From: Halanaerobiaceae bacterium
Lineage (GTDB): Bacteria; Bacillota; Halanaerobiia; Halanaerobiales; Halarsenatibacteraceae
Assembly (NCBI GenBank): GCA_003554685.1
Contig: PWHA01000030.1
Location: forward strand, 1 to 9,504
Reading direction: 5' to 3'
Length of the DNA: 9,504 nucleotides
Numbering within the stretch: the stretch's first letter is position 1; each line of letters opens with the position of its first letter. Made by a program: the position numbers and the translations under genes. Positions 1 through 5,905 of this stretch are shown here, in pieces. A model generated the notes under the pieces. It did no database searches and was not told the DNA's origin. It saw nothing but the letters and a program-made list of their open reading frames with translations.

Positions 1-8
1 GGAGGAGG
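1..8 (+). promoter_or_regulatory. Ribosome binding site of the first crotonase gene
   Basis: GGAGGAGG lies 8 nt before the ATG at 17 and fixes that start. A TAA at 15-17 overlaps the ATG, so an upstream gene may end here in an overlapping, co-translated arrangement. That gene lies outside the window and cannot be judged. Confidence 0.8.
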
Positions 9-16
9 CCTGGATA

Positions 17-787
17 ATGAGCTATCAATATATTAGCATCACCCGAGATGAACCTCTAGCAGAGGTTATTTTGAACCGTCCCGAGGTTCTCAATGCCTAT
101 CACCATGAAATGCTGCTGGAACTGAAGGAGGGATTGCAGGAAGTTTTTCAGGATGATGAAATAGCGGTTGCAATTTTGACCGGACGGGGTTCCCGTTCTT
201 TTACAGTTGGTGCCGATATCAACTGGCTGGAAGAGCTCTCTGCCGATGAAGCCCGCCGGGTTTCCCGGCTGGGACAGAATATCTGTAATTTAATTGAAGA
301 AACCAATAAGGTTGTCATTGCAGCAGTAAACGGTTATGCTCTGGGGGGCGGAATGGAAATTGCTCTGGCCTGTGATCTGAGGCTGGCATCCAGCCGGGCC
401 CGTTTCGGCCAGCCAGAGGTTAAACTGGGACTGGTTCCCTGTTTTGATGGAACCCAGAGATTGCCGCAGATGATTGGAGTAGGCCGGGCAAAGGAGATGC
501 TCTTTACCGGAAATATTATTGATGCCAGTCTGGCCTATGAAATTGGCCTGGTCAATCGCCTGGTTACTCCCAGAGATTTGCTGCGTTCTAGCCGGGAGCT
601 GGCCGGTGATATAGCCAGCCGTTCCACTCAGGCGGTGGGTCTGGTAAAGGAAGCCATTAACAATGGTCTCAGAGAGGGGCGTTTTGCCGGAAGCAGTTAT
701 GAAACCGAAGCCTTTGGCGTTTGTTTTGAGAATATCGAACATGTAGAAAGATTTAAGAAGCTGAAGGGATTTATTGATGATGATTAA
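17..787 (+). CDS. Enoyl-CoA hydratase/isomerase (crotonase) family protein, diverged paralogue
   Basis: This 256-residue protein has the normal crotonase length. Crotonases hydrate or isomerise enoyl-CoA thioesters through a CoA-binding oxyanion hole. The oxyanion segments are visible as GADI at 65-68 and GGGME at 110-114. Both catalytic glutamates of classical enoyl-CoA hydratase are present, E114 and E134 (the latter in FGQPE). Two normally conserved stretches are altered. The PGAGGTQR-type loop after the second glutamate reads PCFDGTQR (141-148). The C-terminal TEDQKEG-type segment is replaced by a run containing NIEHVERFKKL. The canonical paralogue at 2569 keeps the GGTQR loop and the TEDQKRG segment. 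The start is set by the strong site at 1-8. The gene is followed by the flavoprotein and hbd genes, so a role in C4-CoA metabolism is likely. The substrate is not readable, and a hydratase, isomerase or other crotonase-fold activity is possible. The family call is secure, the exact function is not. Confidence 0.9.
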   Translation: MSYQYISITRDEPLAEVILNRPEVLNAYHHEMLLELKEGLQEVFQDDEIAVAILTGRGSRSFTVGADINWLEELSADEARRVSRLGQNICNLIEETNKVVIAAVNGYALGGGMEIALACDLRLASSRARFGQPEVKLGLVPCFDGTQRLPQMIGVGRAKEMLFTGNIIDASLAYEIGLVNRLVTPRDLLRSSRELAGDIASRSTQAVGLVKEAINNGLREGRFAGSSYETEAFGVCFENIEHVERFKKLKGFIDDD

Positions 788-794
788 TCTCAGC

Positions 795-845
795 TTTGTG
801 GTATAACAATATATTTACATCGTCAGATTTGTGGTGGAATAATAT
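795..845 (+). repeat. Imperfect 18-bp direct repeat over the promoter of the flavoprotein gene
   Basis: Two copies start at 795 and 828, 33 bp apart (about three helical turns). They match at 15 of 18 positions and share the opening TTTGTGGT and the closing AATAT. The second copy overlaps the -10 hexamer at 838-843. The geometry could suit a regulator binding two sites, but AT-rich drift could also produce it. Confidence 0.4.
814..843 (+). promoter_or_regulatory. Predicted sigma-A promoter for the flavoprotein/hbd genes
   Basis: TTTACA (814-819) and AATAAT (838-843) are separated by 18 bp. Each hexamer is one base off consensus, and a TG sits one base before the -10 (extended -10). The predicted start, about 850, leaves a leader of roughly 17 nt that holds just the ribosome binding site. 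This would allow the genes from 867 onward to be expressed independently of the first crotonase. Confidence 0.6.
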
Positions 846-866
846 TTTCATTGGGGGGGATGTTTG

Positions 867-1472
867 ATGTTAATCGTGGGAGTTAATGGCAGTCCCCGAA
901 AACAGGCCAGCGAATTTTTGCTGGAAAGTGCCCTGGAAGGCGCCCGTCAGACCGGGGCAGACACCCGTTTAATTCAGCTGGCAGACAGAACTATCAAACA
1001 CTGTCGGGGCTGCAACAGCTGTCTTAAAGAGGAAAGATGTGTCCAGACCGATGAACTGGAGGAAGTAAGTTCCAATTTGCTGGAAGCTGCAGGGTTAATT
1101 TTTGCTGCCCCTTCCTATTTTGGTGCAGTACCGGGAGTTATGAAAAATTTTCTGGACCGCACCCGCTATTTAAAAATGCGCGGTCATTTACTCCAGGATA
1201 AACCCTTTGCTGCTTTAAGCACTTCCGGTCTAAGGGAGGGTGGAGCCAGTCAGGTTATTACAAACCTGCATTATTTTGCTCTGCTTCAGGGCATGCTTGT
1301 TGTTGGAGCTGCCGGGGATCCCCGCACAGAACCCAATCTCATCACCGGTACCATGCAGACTGACAGCGGGTGGCAGAAAATATCTGAGGATGACAGAACC
1401 GGGGATTTATCCCGGAAACTTGGTATAAGAGTAGCTGAACTGGCTGAAAGGCTGGATAAAAATAATTCTTAA
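867..1472 (+). CDS. Iron-sulfur flavoprotein, NADPH-dependent FMN reductase/flavodoxin-like family
   Basis: This cytoplasmic flavodoxin-fold protein has 201 residues from the ATG at 867. A TTG at 864 is in frame, but it sits too close to the G-rich ribosome binding site (853-860), so the ATG is preferred. The N-terminus VGVNGSPRK (4-12) is the phosphate-binding loop for FMN. Four cysteines at 46, 49, 52 and 58 form CX2CX2CX5C, the compact motif that holds a 4Fe-4S cluster in the archaeal and clostridial Isf proteins. The PSYFGAVPGVMKNFLDR segment is the usual second flavin-site signature. Such proteins move electrons between ferredoxin-like donors and acceptors; the physiological partner is usually unknown. 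It lies between a crotonase gene and hbd, with the hbd ribosome binding site overlapping its stop codon, so it is probably co-transcribed with hbd. A redox role linked to that pathway is inference only. The family assignment is firm; binding of an Fe-S cluster is likely from the cysteine spacing. Confidence 0.85.
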   Translation: MLIVGVNGSPRKQASEFLLESALEGARQTGADTRLIQLADRTIKHCRGCNSCLKEERCVQTDELEEVSSNLLEAAGLIFAAPSYFGAVPGVMKNFLDRTRYLKMRGHLLQDKPFAALSTSGLREGGASQVITNLHYFALLQGMLVVGAAGDPRTEPNLITGTMQTDSGWQKISEDDRTGDLSRKLGIRVAELAERLDKNNS

Positions 1473-1484
1473 GGAGGTTGTATC

Positions 1485-2330
1485 ATGGAAAAGATCGGTA
1501 TTGTGGGAGCCGGCACTATGGGCAGAGGAATTGCCCAGTTTTTAGCAGGAGCAGGTTCAGAAGTAATACTTCAAGATATCAAGACCCAGTATGTGGAAGA
1601 TGCTCTGGAAAGCATAGAAATGAATTTAAACCGCAGTGTGGAAAAAGAAAGAATTACTCCCGATAAAAAGCAGAAAACCCTTAATAATATAGAAATCACC
1701 ACCGATCTTAAGGATTTCAGGGATAGAGAACTGATAATTGAAGCTGCTACCGAACAAATGGAGGTAAAGAAGAAAATATTTCAGGATCTTGATACCATCT
1801 GTGAGGATGACACTATCCTGGCAACCAATACCTCCGCACTTAGTATTACTGAAATTGCTGCCACCGTAGCCAATCCGGAAAGAGTCCTGGGAATTCATTT
1901 CTTTAATCCCGTGCCGGTGATGAAACTGGTGGAAATAGTTCGGGGGCTGACCACCTCCGAGGAGATTATTCAGGAATGTCAGGATTTTGTGGCTGCTGCT
2001 GGCAAGACAGTGGTTGAAGTCCAGGAGTCTCCCGGATTTATTGTTAACAGGATACTTATCCCCATGATCAATGAAGCTGCCTTTTTGCTGCAGGAAGGTG
2101 TTGCATCAGCCGGTGATATTGATACGGCCATGAAAAATGGTGCCAACCATCCAATTGGACCTCTGGCCCTGGCAGATATGATAGGGATTGATGTCTGTCT
2201 GGCCATAATGGAAACTCTCCAGGAAGAACTGGGGGAGGACAAATATCGTCCCTGCCCCCTGCTGCGGCAGAAAGTCCGGGCCGATCAGCTGGGCCGTAAG
2301 AGCGGTCAGGGATTTTACAGCTACAGTTAG
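1485..2330 (+). CDS. hbd: 3-hydroxybutyryl-CoA dehydrogenase
   Basis: The enzyme interconverts acetoacetyl-CoA and 3-hydroxybutyryl-CoA in butyrate-type fermentation or short-chain beta-oxidation. It has 281 residues, essentially the length of the clostridial enzymes. The N-terminal Rossmann fold shows GAGTMG (8-13), with D31 at the end of the second strand, which favours NAD(H) over NADP(H). The active-site residues fall at the expected clostridial positions: S117 in NTSALS, H138 in GIHFFNP with N141, E150 in KLVEIV, and N188 in GFIVNR. The C-terminal helical domain contains the NHPIGPLALADMIGID segment. The start is fixed by a near-perfect AAGGAGG at 1471-1477, which overlaps the stop of the preceding flavoprotein gene. 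With the crotonase at 2569 it covers two consecutive C4-CoA steps. No thiolase or acyl-CoA dehydrogenase is in the window. Nothing looks damaged. Confidence 0.95.
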   Translation: MEKIGIVGAGTMGRGIAQFLAGAGSEVILQDIKTQYVEDALESIEMNLNRSVEKERITPDKKQKTLNNIEITTDLKDFRDRELIIEAATEQMEVKKKIFQDLDTICEDDTILATNTSALSITEIAATVANPERVLGIHFFNPVPVMKLVEIVRGLTTSEEIIQECQDFVAAAGKTVVEVQESPGFIVNRILIPMINEAAFLLQEGVASAGDIDTAMKNGANHPIGPLALADMIGIDVCLAIMETLQEELGEDKYRPCPLLRQKVRADQLGRKSGQGFYSYS

Positions 2331-2502
2331 TCCTTATTTTACTGGGTTTTAACTTTACTTTTAGCTTATTAACTGTGTCTTCAGCCTATATTAAAATTTT
2401 TAGTCTGTAAATCTAAACTTGAAAAATATGAACTAAAAAACATTCAGTATTAAATTTCATATTATGTGGTGCCCTGCCAGACAGGAGTATCCCGGTTTAT
2501 CT

Positions 2503-2533
2503 TTATAAAGTCTAAATTATAAAGTCTAAATTA
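2503..2533 (+). repeat. 14-bp tandem repeat upstream of the second crotonase gene
   Basis: Two full units of TTATAAAGTCTAAA plus a third partial TTA run from 2503 to 2533. Each unit contains TATAAA, one base from a consensus -10, but no good -35 lies at the right distance; TTTATC at 2496-2501, 16 bp before the second TATAAA, is the best. The repeat sits in the 238-bp hbd-crotonase gap, 35 bp before the GTG start. It could be a promoter or operator element or simple slippage. I see no terminator in this gap, so readthrough from hbd is possible. Confidence 0.6.
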
Positions 2534-2568
2534 ATTTTTAGATAGCCTGAAAGAGGGGGAGATGCTCG

Positions 2569-3351
2569 GTGAGAGAATTTATAAATATCAGGATAGAAAT
2601 TGCTGACAGGATTGGAGAGCTCTTTATTGACCGCGAGGATAAGTATAATGTTTTGAATTCTGCCGTAATTTCTGAATTAAAGAAGGCCCTGCTGGAGCTG
2701 GAAAAGGCTGAGATCAGGGTGTTGATAATTACCGGATCAGGGGATAAATCCTTTGTTGCCGGAGCTGATGTCGCTGAAATGAAGGAATTATCCATGAGTG
2801 AAGCTCGGGAGTTTTCCCGGGATGGCCATCAATTGATGCAGCAGATTGAAGAGTTTCCCCGTCCGGTGATTGCCGCTGTAAATGGTTACTGCCTGGGAGG
2901 GGGTAATGAACTTATGATGGCCTGTGATCTGGCGGTTGCCAGTCAGGAAGCGGTTTTTGGCCAGCCGGAAACCGGTCTTGGTATTATAGCCGGTTATGGC
3001 GGTACCCAGCGGCTGGCCAGACTGGTGGGAGTAAGAAAGGCCAAGGAGCTTCTTTATACCGGGAGAAAGATAGATGCAGAAAAGGCCCTGGAACTGGGAT
3101 TAGTTAATGAAATTGTCGAGCATCACCAGGTTAAGGATAGGGCCCGGGAGCTGGCCCGGGAAATAGCCGGCCAGGCACCGATAGCTTTAAAACTGACAAA
3201 GGAAGCTGTGAACTTTGGCCTGGAAGAGGGAGTGGAAAAGGGTGATTCCTATGAAATAAATGCCTTTGCTCTCTGCTTTGGTACCGAGGACCAGAAACGA
3301 GGTTTGCAGGCCTTTCTCAATAAAGAAAATATTGAGTTTCAGGGAAGGTGA
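2569..3351 (+). CDS. Enoyl-CoA hydratase (crotonase), short-chain
   Basis: This 260-residue protein is a canonical crotonase, probably acting as 3-hydroxybutyryl-CoA dehydratase (crotonyl-CoA hydration) next to hbd. Oxyanion-hole segments GADV (65-68) and GGGNE (110-114) are present. The catalytic glutamates are E114 and E134 (FGQPE), followed by an intact GYGGTQRL loop (142-149). The C-terminal TEDQKRGLQAF segment that completes the CoA site is also present. The GTG start at 2569 is chosen because GAGGGGGA (2553-2560) lies 8 nt upstream. An ATG at 2562 is out of frame and closes quickly. The ridA ribosome binding site overlaps this gene's stop, so the two are almost certainly one transcript. 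A crt symbol would be reasonable for the role, but related crotonases differ in chain-length preference, so it is left unassigned. Confidence 0.92.
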   Translation: MREFINIRIEIADRIGELFIDREDKYNVLNSAVISELKKALLELEKAEIRVLIITGSGDKSFVAGADVAEMKELSMSEAREFSRDGHQLMQQIEEFPRPVIAAVNGYCLGGGNELMMACDLAVASQEAVFGQPETGLGIIAGYGGTQRLARLVGVRKAKELLYTGRKIDAEKALELGLVNEIVEHHQVKDRARELAREIAGQAPIALKLTKEAVNFGLEEGVEKGDSYEINAFALCFGTEDQKRGLQAFLNKENIEFQGR

Positions 3352-3358
3352 CTTTTAA

Positions 3359-3736
3359 ATGAAAAAAGAAATTATCAGCACTTCGGAAGCTCCGGCTGCC
3401 ATTGGAGCTTATTCTCAGGCAGTAAAAGCCGGCGAGCTGATCTTTGTTTCCGGACAGATTCCCCTGACTCCTGAAGGGGAACTTATTTCCGGGAGTGTCG
3501 ATGAGCAAACCGAACAGGTTTTGAAAAACATGGAAGCAATCCTGCTGGAAGCAGGCAGTTCTCTATCTCAGGTTGTGAAGGTAAATATTTATGCTGCTAA
3601 TCTGGTGGACTTTACTGAAATCAACCGGATATATGCCGGTTTTTTTGAAAATGAACCACCGGCCCGGGCCTTTGTTGAGGTCAGCTGCCTGCCCAAAGAT
3701 GTGAAGGTTGAAATTTCCTGTACAGCAATTAGTTAA
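3359..3736 (+). CDS. ridA: RidA (YjgF/YER057c/UK114) family enamine/imine deaminase
   Basis: RidA proteins are small cytosolic trimers that hydrolyse reactive enamine/imine intermediates, such as 2-aminoacrylate, to ketoacids and ammonia. At 125 residues this is full length. Visible signatures are GAYSQAV (16-22), VSGQIPL (30-36), VKVNIYA (73-79) and PPARAFVEVSCLPKD (100-114). The arginine required for deaminase activity in archetypal RidA is present as R103, and Y18, N89 and E118 match other conserved positions. The Cys two residues after that Arg in the E. coli protein is Phe here (F105), a variation whose effect I cannot judge. The start is supported by AAGGTGA overlapping the crotonase stop, 7 nt before the ATG. 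It is the last gene of its block and is followed by a strong terminator. The link with crotonyl-CoA genes may be simple housekeeping or may reflect amino-acid-derived acyl-CoA chemistry. Confidence 0.92.
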   Translation: MKKEIISTSEAPAAIGAYSQAVKAGELIFVSGQIPLTPEGELISGSVDEQTEQVLKNMEAILLEAGSSLSQVVKVNIYAANLVDFTEINRIYAGFFENEPPARAFVEVSCLPKDVKVEISCTAIS

Positions 3737-3768
3737 AAATTTGCTTGAATGATTTAGTATAATCAACC

Positions 3769-3801
3769 CCGACCGGAAAATTTCCGGTCGGTTTTTCTTT
3801 T
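3769..3801 (+). terminator. Strong intrinsic terminator after ridA
   Basis: CCGACCGG pairs with CCGGTCGG around an AAAATTT centre that can extend the stem. A T-rich tract (TTTTTCTTTT) follows. It cleanly ends the acyl-CoA block. Confidence 0.93.
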
Positions 3802-3841
3802 AAGAGTAGGTGAATTGAGCTTAAGAGCAGGTGAATTGAAC
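3800..3841 (+). repeat. 21-bp tandem duplication containing Shine-Dalgarno-like AGGTGA
   Basis: Two adjacent 21-bp units (3800-3820 and 3821-3841) match at 19 of 21 positions. Both carry AGGTGAATTGA, which resembles the ribosome binding sites used elsewhere in the window, but the TTG that follows is too close to serve as a start. The longest reading from it is 17 codons, so no gene is called. The repeat lies immediately after the ridA terminator. Confidence 0.7.
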
Positions 3842-3971
3842 AAAAGCAGCAAAAAGAGAAAAAGATAGTTAGTTATAGTCCTGATAGCAGGAAAGGGTAA
3901 TTAATTTTCTCTGGAAAAGAGGATTTTACTGGATGGTGCAGAATAAGTAAAAATACAGGGAGGGGCCCAGG

Positions 3972-3998
3972 GAACCGGAGCTGAATTAGAACCGGTTC
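3972..3998 (+). other. Stem-loop just upstream of the zinc-ribbon gene
   Basis: GAACCGG (3972-3978) is complementary to CCGGTTC (3992-3998) across a 13-nt loop, and GAACCGGTTC at 3989-3998 is itself a perfect palindrome. The stem ends 7 nt before the ATG at 4006, where a ribosome binding site would normally lie. No T-tract follows, so it is not a terminator. It may be a protein binding site or may control translation; neither is shown. Confidence 0.45.
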
Positions 3999-4005
3999 TG
4001 GCATT

Positions 4006-4644
4006 ATGATAATAGAAAAAACAGCATCTCTGGCTCTGCGCTGTTCTGATTGCGGCAAGCTGGAGACTCATAAATTAAATATTTTTCATCTTTCCGGTGA
4101 TAATAAATTATATCTGGATTGTGAATGCGGGCATAATAAAATTGAAGTCCAGCGTTCTGCCGGAGATTTTATTGTCAGTCCCTACTGTCTGGCCTGTGGC
4201 CGTTACCATAAAATCTCTATTCCTGAGAAGCGGGTCTGGAATGCCGGCAGAGTTCAAACCCTTAGCTGCCCCAGAACCAGATTGAATCTTGGTTATTATG
4301 GCCCCTTTAGCCTGCTTCAGCATGAGATAAATCGTCAGCAGAGGGAACTGGAACTTTTAACAGATGGCCTGGGTTTTGATGATTTTGCCGACCCCAAGGT
4401 TATGCTTACAGCTCTTGATATTCTTCATGATTTTGCTGCCCGGGGCGATTTAAATTGTGAATGCGGCTCCCGGGAAGTCCATATTGAGCTTCTCTCCGAG
4501 CAGATAGTTCTGACCTGTCAGGTCTGCGCCGGTGCACTTTCCATTCCTGCCAGCTCTCCCCATGATATAAACAGGTTAGAAAGTTTTGACAATCTGCTCT
4601 TAAGATATAGAACCAACACCTCACCTCATAATTCCGGCCCCTAA
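4006..4644 (+). CDS. Uncharacterised protein with three cysteine zinc-ribbon modules
   Basis: I do not recognise a named family with certainty. The 212-residue protein has 11 cysteines in a clear pattern. The N-terminal module is CX2C (13,16) then CXC (39,41). The middle module is CX2C (61,64) with a single later C88. The C-terminal module is CXC (151,153) then CX2C (171,174). The first and last modules are mirror images and could each bind one zinc; the middle one has three cysteines plus possible histidines such as H68. Between them, residues 105-145 look helical and charged. No signal peptide or membrane segment is visible, so it is probably cytosolic. The ATG at 4006 is the only ATG start in this frame after a TGA at 3982, but it lacks a Shine-Dalgarno site, unusual for this window. 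It precedes fba across a 331-bp gap with its own promoter, so it may be an independent unit. Function is unknown; nucleic-acid or protein binding is only a guess from the fold type. Confidence 0.75.
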   Translation: MIIEKTASLALRCSDCGKLETHKLNIFHLSGDNKLYLDCECGHNKIEVQRSAGDFIVSPYCLACGRYHKISIPEKRVWNAGRVQTLSCPRTRLNLGYYGPFSLLQHEINRQQRELELLTDGLGFDDFADPKVMLTALDILHDFAARGDLNCECGSREVHIELLSEQIVLTCQVCAGALSIPASSPHDINRLESFDNLLLRYRTNTSPHNSGP

Positions 4645-4975
4645 TTCTATTCTTTGAGAAATTGATTCCTGAGAGTTTTAATACCATAATTGGTTTATAA
4701 AAATGAGTTTTTATTGATTTTATTGCTTATATTGTTTGCTGTAATTTATGGCAGGTACCGGTCCGAACAGCGGGCTGTATTTTTTAGTGAAAATATTTGT
4801 TTTGTACCTGGTTTAACTTGAAATAGTGAGAGCTTTTAGATACAATACGGAGGAGTGCAGCAGAAGCAGGATTTTTTACTTAATGGTTTTTAGCCGGTCA
4901 ATTTTTTATTTTTTTTCTGGATAAACCAGAGGATAGTTACAGAAAAACTAATATCAAAACAGGGAGTGGTAAAGT
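4645..4975 (+). other. 331-bp AT-rich intergenic region with the fba leader
   Basis: No gene is supported here. A weak hairpin, ACAG-CGGG-CTGT (4767-4778) followed by ATTTTTT, may give partial termination after the zinc-ribbon gene. CAGGTAC (4752-4758) and GTACCTG (4804-4810) form a 7-bp inverted repeat ending 7 nt before the fba -35. After the predicted start point there is a leader of about 120 nt with long T-runs (4901-4917) and no riboswitch that I recognise. Confidence 0.6.
4818..4846 (+). promoter_or_regulatory. Predicted sigma-A promoter of fba
   Basis: TTGAAA (4818-4823) and TACAAT (4841-4846) are separated by an ideal 17 bp. Transcription would begin near 4853 and give a leader of about 120 nt before the fba ATG. 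This is the best-matching promoter in the window. Confidence 0.75.
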
Positions 4976-5833
4976 ATGAATCTGGTACCAATGGCAGAAA
5001 TTTTACAGAGAGCTGATGAAGAAGGTTACGGAGTTGGTGGTTTTAATGTTAACAATCTGGAATCACTGCAGGCCATAATTCAGGCTGCCGAAGAGGAAAA
5101 ATCACCATTAATTTTGGCAACCAGTGAAGGCGCCATCAAATATATGGGTATGGATCATGTTATAGGGATGGTTGAGGGTTTCCTCAAGAATACCGATCTG
5201 CCGGTTGCTCTGCATCTGGATCATGGAGGGAGCTTTGATGCCGCCATGAAGTGCATCAGGAAGGGTTATTCTTCTGTTATGATTGATGCATCGAAACACC
5301 CCTTTGAAGAAAACATAGCTAATACTAAAGAAGTTGTCCAGGCTGCTCATGCTGTAGGAGTTACGGTAGAGGCTGAGCTGGGTCGGCTGGTAGGCAGTGA
5401 GGATGAAATTACTGTTACTGAAAGGGAGGCTGCCATGACCGATCCTGATGAAGCCGTGGAATTTGTGAAAAGAACCGGGGTGGACTGTCTGGCAGTGGCA
5501 ATTGGAACAGCTCATGGTGTCTATAAAGGCGATCCTGAACTGGATTTTGACCGTCTTAAGGCTATCAATGAAAAGGTTGATATTCCTCTGGTACTTCATG
5601 GAGCCTCCGGTGTTCCTGATTCCGATGTTCAGAAATCCATTGGCATGGGAATTCGCAAAATTAATGTTAATACCGATTTTCAGCAGGCCTTTACCGCTAA
5701 ATTAAGAGAAGTGCTGGCTGATGATCCCGAGCTTTATGACCCCCGTAAGTACTGCGGTCCTGCCAGAGAAGCAATGGCTGAGAAGGTTAAAGAAAAGATT
5801 CGGGCCTTTGGCAGCAACGGTAAAGCCTGGTAA
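4976..5833 (+). CDS. fba: Class II fructose-bisphosphate aldolase
   Basis: This zinc-dependent glycolytic and gluconeogenic aldolase cleaves fructose 1,6-bisphosphate to dihydroxyacetone phosphate and glyceraldehyde 3-phosphate. At 285 residues it equals the B. subtilis enzyme in length. The class II landmarks are all present: D82 as the catalytic acid and H83 as a zinc ligand in HLDHG, the SVMIDAS segment (100-106), E134 in EAELG, zinc ligands H180 and H208, the phosphate-binding HGASG (208-212), and INVNTD (229-234). The residue after HLDHG is Gly, where Ser, Thr or Cys is common in relatives. GGGAG at 4962-4966 supports the ATG. It has its own promoter and is followed by a hairpin at 5849. 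Tagatose-bisphosphate aldolases are close relatives, but the position before rho favours the housekeeping fructose enzyme. Confidence 0.94.
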   Translation: MNLVPMAEILQRADEEGYGVGGFNVNNLESLQAIIQAAEEEKSPLILATSEGAIKYMGMDHVIGMVEGFLKNTDLPVALHLDHGGSFDAAMKCIRKGYSSVMIDASKHPFEENIANTKEVVQAAHAVGVTVEAELGRLVGSEDEITVTEREAAMTDPDEAVEFVKRTGVDCLAVAIGTAHGVYKGDPELDFDRLKAINEKVDIPLVLHGASGVPDSDVQKSIGMGIRKINVNTDFQQAFTAKLREVLADDPELYDPRKYCGPAREAMAEKVKEKIRAFGSNGKAW

Positions 5834-5848
5834 ATTTGGCTAACTATT

Positions 5849-5887
5849 GGCCCTGCCCTTTTCTGAATGTGGCAGGGCCTTGATTTC
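5849..5887 (+). terminator. Hairpin after fba, probable partial terminator or attenuator
   Basis: GGCCCTGCC (5849-5857) pairs perfectly with GGCAGGGCC (5871-5879) around a 13-nt loop. The following TTGATTTCT is only moderately T-rich. It lies just 26 nt before the TTG of the next gene. Because no clear promoter separates the two, partial readthrough into the exchanger and rho genes seems likely. Confidence 0.65.
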
Positions 5888-5905
5888 TAAAAGCAGGTGA
5901 TTGGT

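Noticed and set aside
290..742. 150-residue open frame on the minus strand inside the first crotonase gene
   Set aside because: It has no family signature and completely overlaps a gene with intact catalytic residues.
860..886. Eight-codon reading frame from the ATG at 860
   Set aside because: The ATG overlaps the G-rich ribosome binding site of the flavoprotein gene and has no site of its own.
2471..2485. CCTG/CAGG inverted repeat after hbd as a terminator
   Set aside because: The stem is only four base pairs and no T-tract follows.
3758..3763. Perfect TATAAT between ridA and its terminator
   Set aside because: There is no -35 at a usable distance, and a transcript starting there would run straight into the terminator hairpin. 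It is probably chance.
3800..3841. CRISPR-like repeat
   Set aside because: There are only two directly abutting copies, no spacers and no cas genes.
3815..3868. Possible 17-codon leader peptide in the 21-bp repeat
   Set aside because: The TTG is only about one base from the AGGTGA, too close for initiation, and the peptide has no recognisable pattern.
4853..4975. Riboswitch in the fba leader
   Set aside because: The length would allow one, but I see no conserved core of any class I know, and the sequence is largely A/T runs.
5108..5599. 163-residue open frame on the minus strand inside fba
   Set aside because: It is fully antisense to a well-supported aldolase gene, shows no recognisable motif, and is best explained by codon bias on the other strand.
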